A model generated the notes under the pieces. It worked only from the letters and a program-made list of their open reading frames with translations. It had not been told where the DNA came from and made no database searches. Position numbers and translations under genes: made by a program. A stretch of DNA of 7,034 nucleotides, from NCBI GenBank assembly GCA_024280195.1, contig JAJRQP010000086.1, positions 1 through 7,034 on the forward strand, read 5' to 3'. The DNA is from Bacteroidota bacterium. Its GTDB lineage: Bacteria; Bacteroidota; Bacteroidia; Flavobacteriales_D; Crocinitomicaceae. Position 1 is the stretch's first letter, and every line of letters begins with the position of its first letter. Of the stretch, positions 6,862 to 7,034 are shown piece by piece.

Positions 6862-6903
6862 ACTTTTTTTTGCTCCTAAAGCTTTCGGGACAGAAAAAAA
6901 AGT
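6862..6903. repeat. 42-base imperfect palindrome with T8/A8 outer arms
   Basis: The outer arms ACTTTTTTTT (6862-6871) and AAAAAAAAGT (6894-6903) are perfect 10-base inverted repeats. The 22-base centre contains AAAGCTTT flanked by CCT and CGG, so it can extend the pairing with one mismatch. In either direction the T tract comes before the hairpin and the A tract after it. It therefore does not match the layout of an intrinsic terminator, though the full stem could still pair in RNA. Confidence 0.55.
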
Positions 6904-6907
6904 TCGC

Positions 6908-6934
6908 AAAAAACTGCTCTTCCTCGAAGCGAGC
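6908..6934 (-). terminator. Possible intrinsic terminator for a minus-strand gene beyond the right edge
   Basis: On the minus strand, GCTC-GC-TTC-GAG-GAA-GAGC (6934-6916) can fold as a stem of 4 and 3 pairs with a two-base bulge and a three-base loop. An alternative fold pairs CTCG with CGAG. After the spacer AG comes T6 (6913-6908). The stem is short and bulged, so this is tentative. If real, it separates the deiodinase-like gene from an upstream neighbour. Confidence 0.33.
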
Positions 6935-7034
6935 CCTCCTACTTCTTCATTTCTCGGTTCATTATTCAATATTTATTATTCAACACAACATCTTCGACCA
7001 ACATAAAACTGAGTTTTCATCTATAAGTATGAGT

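Larger units (their letters stand above)
6792..7034. other. Non-coding right end of the window
   Basis: This 243-base stretch has no reading frame with recognisable protein features on either strand. It contains the leader and weak -7 element of the deiodinase-like gene, the T8/A8 palindrome and the possible minus-strand terminator. From about 6935 to 7034 I see only AT-rich sequence, with a short direct repeat (ATTATTCAA, then TTATTCAA) around 6960-6983 and a small AAAACT-G-AGTTTT palindrome near 7006-7018. Neither has a role I can name. Confidence 0.6.

Noticed and set aside
6862..6903. Canonical bidirectional intrinsic terminator
   Set aside because: The T tract precedes the hairpin on both strands, so no U-run follows the stem in either direction. 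I list it as a palindrome instead.
1..7034. CRISPR array, tRNA or rRNA gene, insertion sequence, toxin-antitoxin or defence genes
   Set aside because: I saw no regularly spaced short repeats, tRNA cloverleaf, transposase motifs or terminal repeats. The only tandem repetition is the protein-level SprB unit and the PKD domains.

Overview
The window comes from a member of the Bacteroidota, most likely Flavobacteriales. The evidence is AT-rich DNA with A-rich leaders and no consistent Shine-Dalgarno sequences, promoters of the Bacteroidota form (TTG, about 20 bases, then TAnnTTTG-like), the acpP-fabF-rnc gene order, and a very long secreted protease carrying PKD, adhesin-like and SprB-type modules. 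Such proteins are typical cargo of the type IX secretion system in this phylum. A finer placement (for example Crocinitomicaceae) is only a guess. All five genes lie on the minus strand, so the window reads biologically from right to left.

Right end to 6117: a 243-base non-coding stretch (6792-7034) holds the leader and weak promoter of the first gene, an unusual 42-base imperfect palindrome flanked by T8 and A8, and a possible minus-strand terminator for a gene beyond the right edge. The first gene (6117-6791) encodes an FMN flavoprotein that resembles iodotyrosine deiodinase more than a generic nitroreductase. It keeps the Glu-Tyr-Lys substrate-lid residues.

6112 to 3806: a well-formed promoter precedes a compact operon for acyl carrier protein (acpP), beta-ketoacyl-ACP synthase II (fabF) and ribonuclease III (rnc). 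AcpP carries the growing acyl chain and FabF elongates it. rnc is translationally linked to fabF, either by a 23-base overlap from a TTG start or by a GTG start one base after the fabF stop.

3805 to 1: after a 128-base gap with its own promoter, a reading frame with no stop runs from the ATG at 3677 off the left edge, giving 1225 visible codons. It encodes an exported M43 (pappalysin/cytophagalysin) metalloprotease followed by four PKD-like domains, an unassigned beta-rich module, a cleaved-adhesin/choice-of-anchor-J-type module and the start of a SprB-repeat array. It is more than half of the window. Its C-terminus, where a sorting domain would sit, is not visible.

I found no RNA genes, mobile elements, CRISPR arrays or defence genes, and no clearly new multi-gene system. 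The items most worth a second look are the deiodinase-like flavoprotein, the protease's modular architecture with one unassigned module, and the palindrome at the right end.
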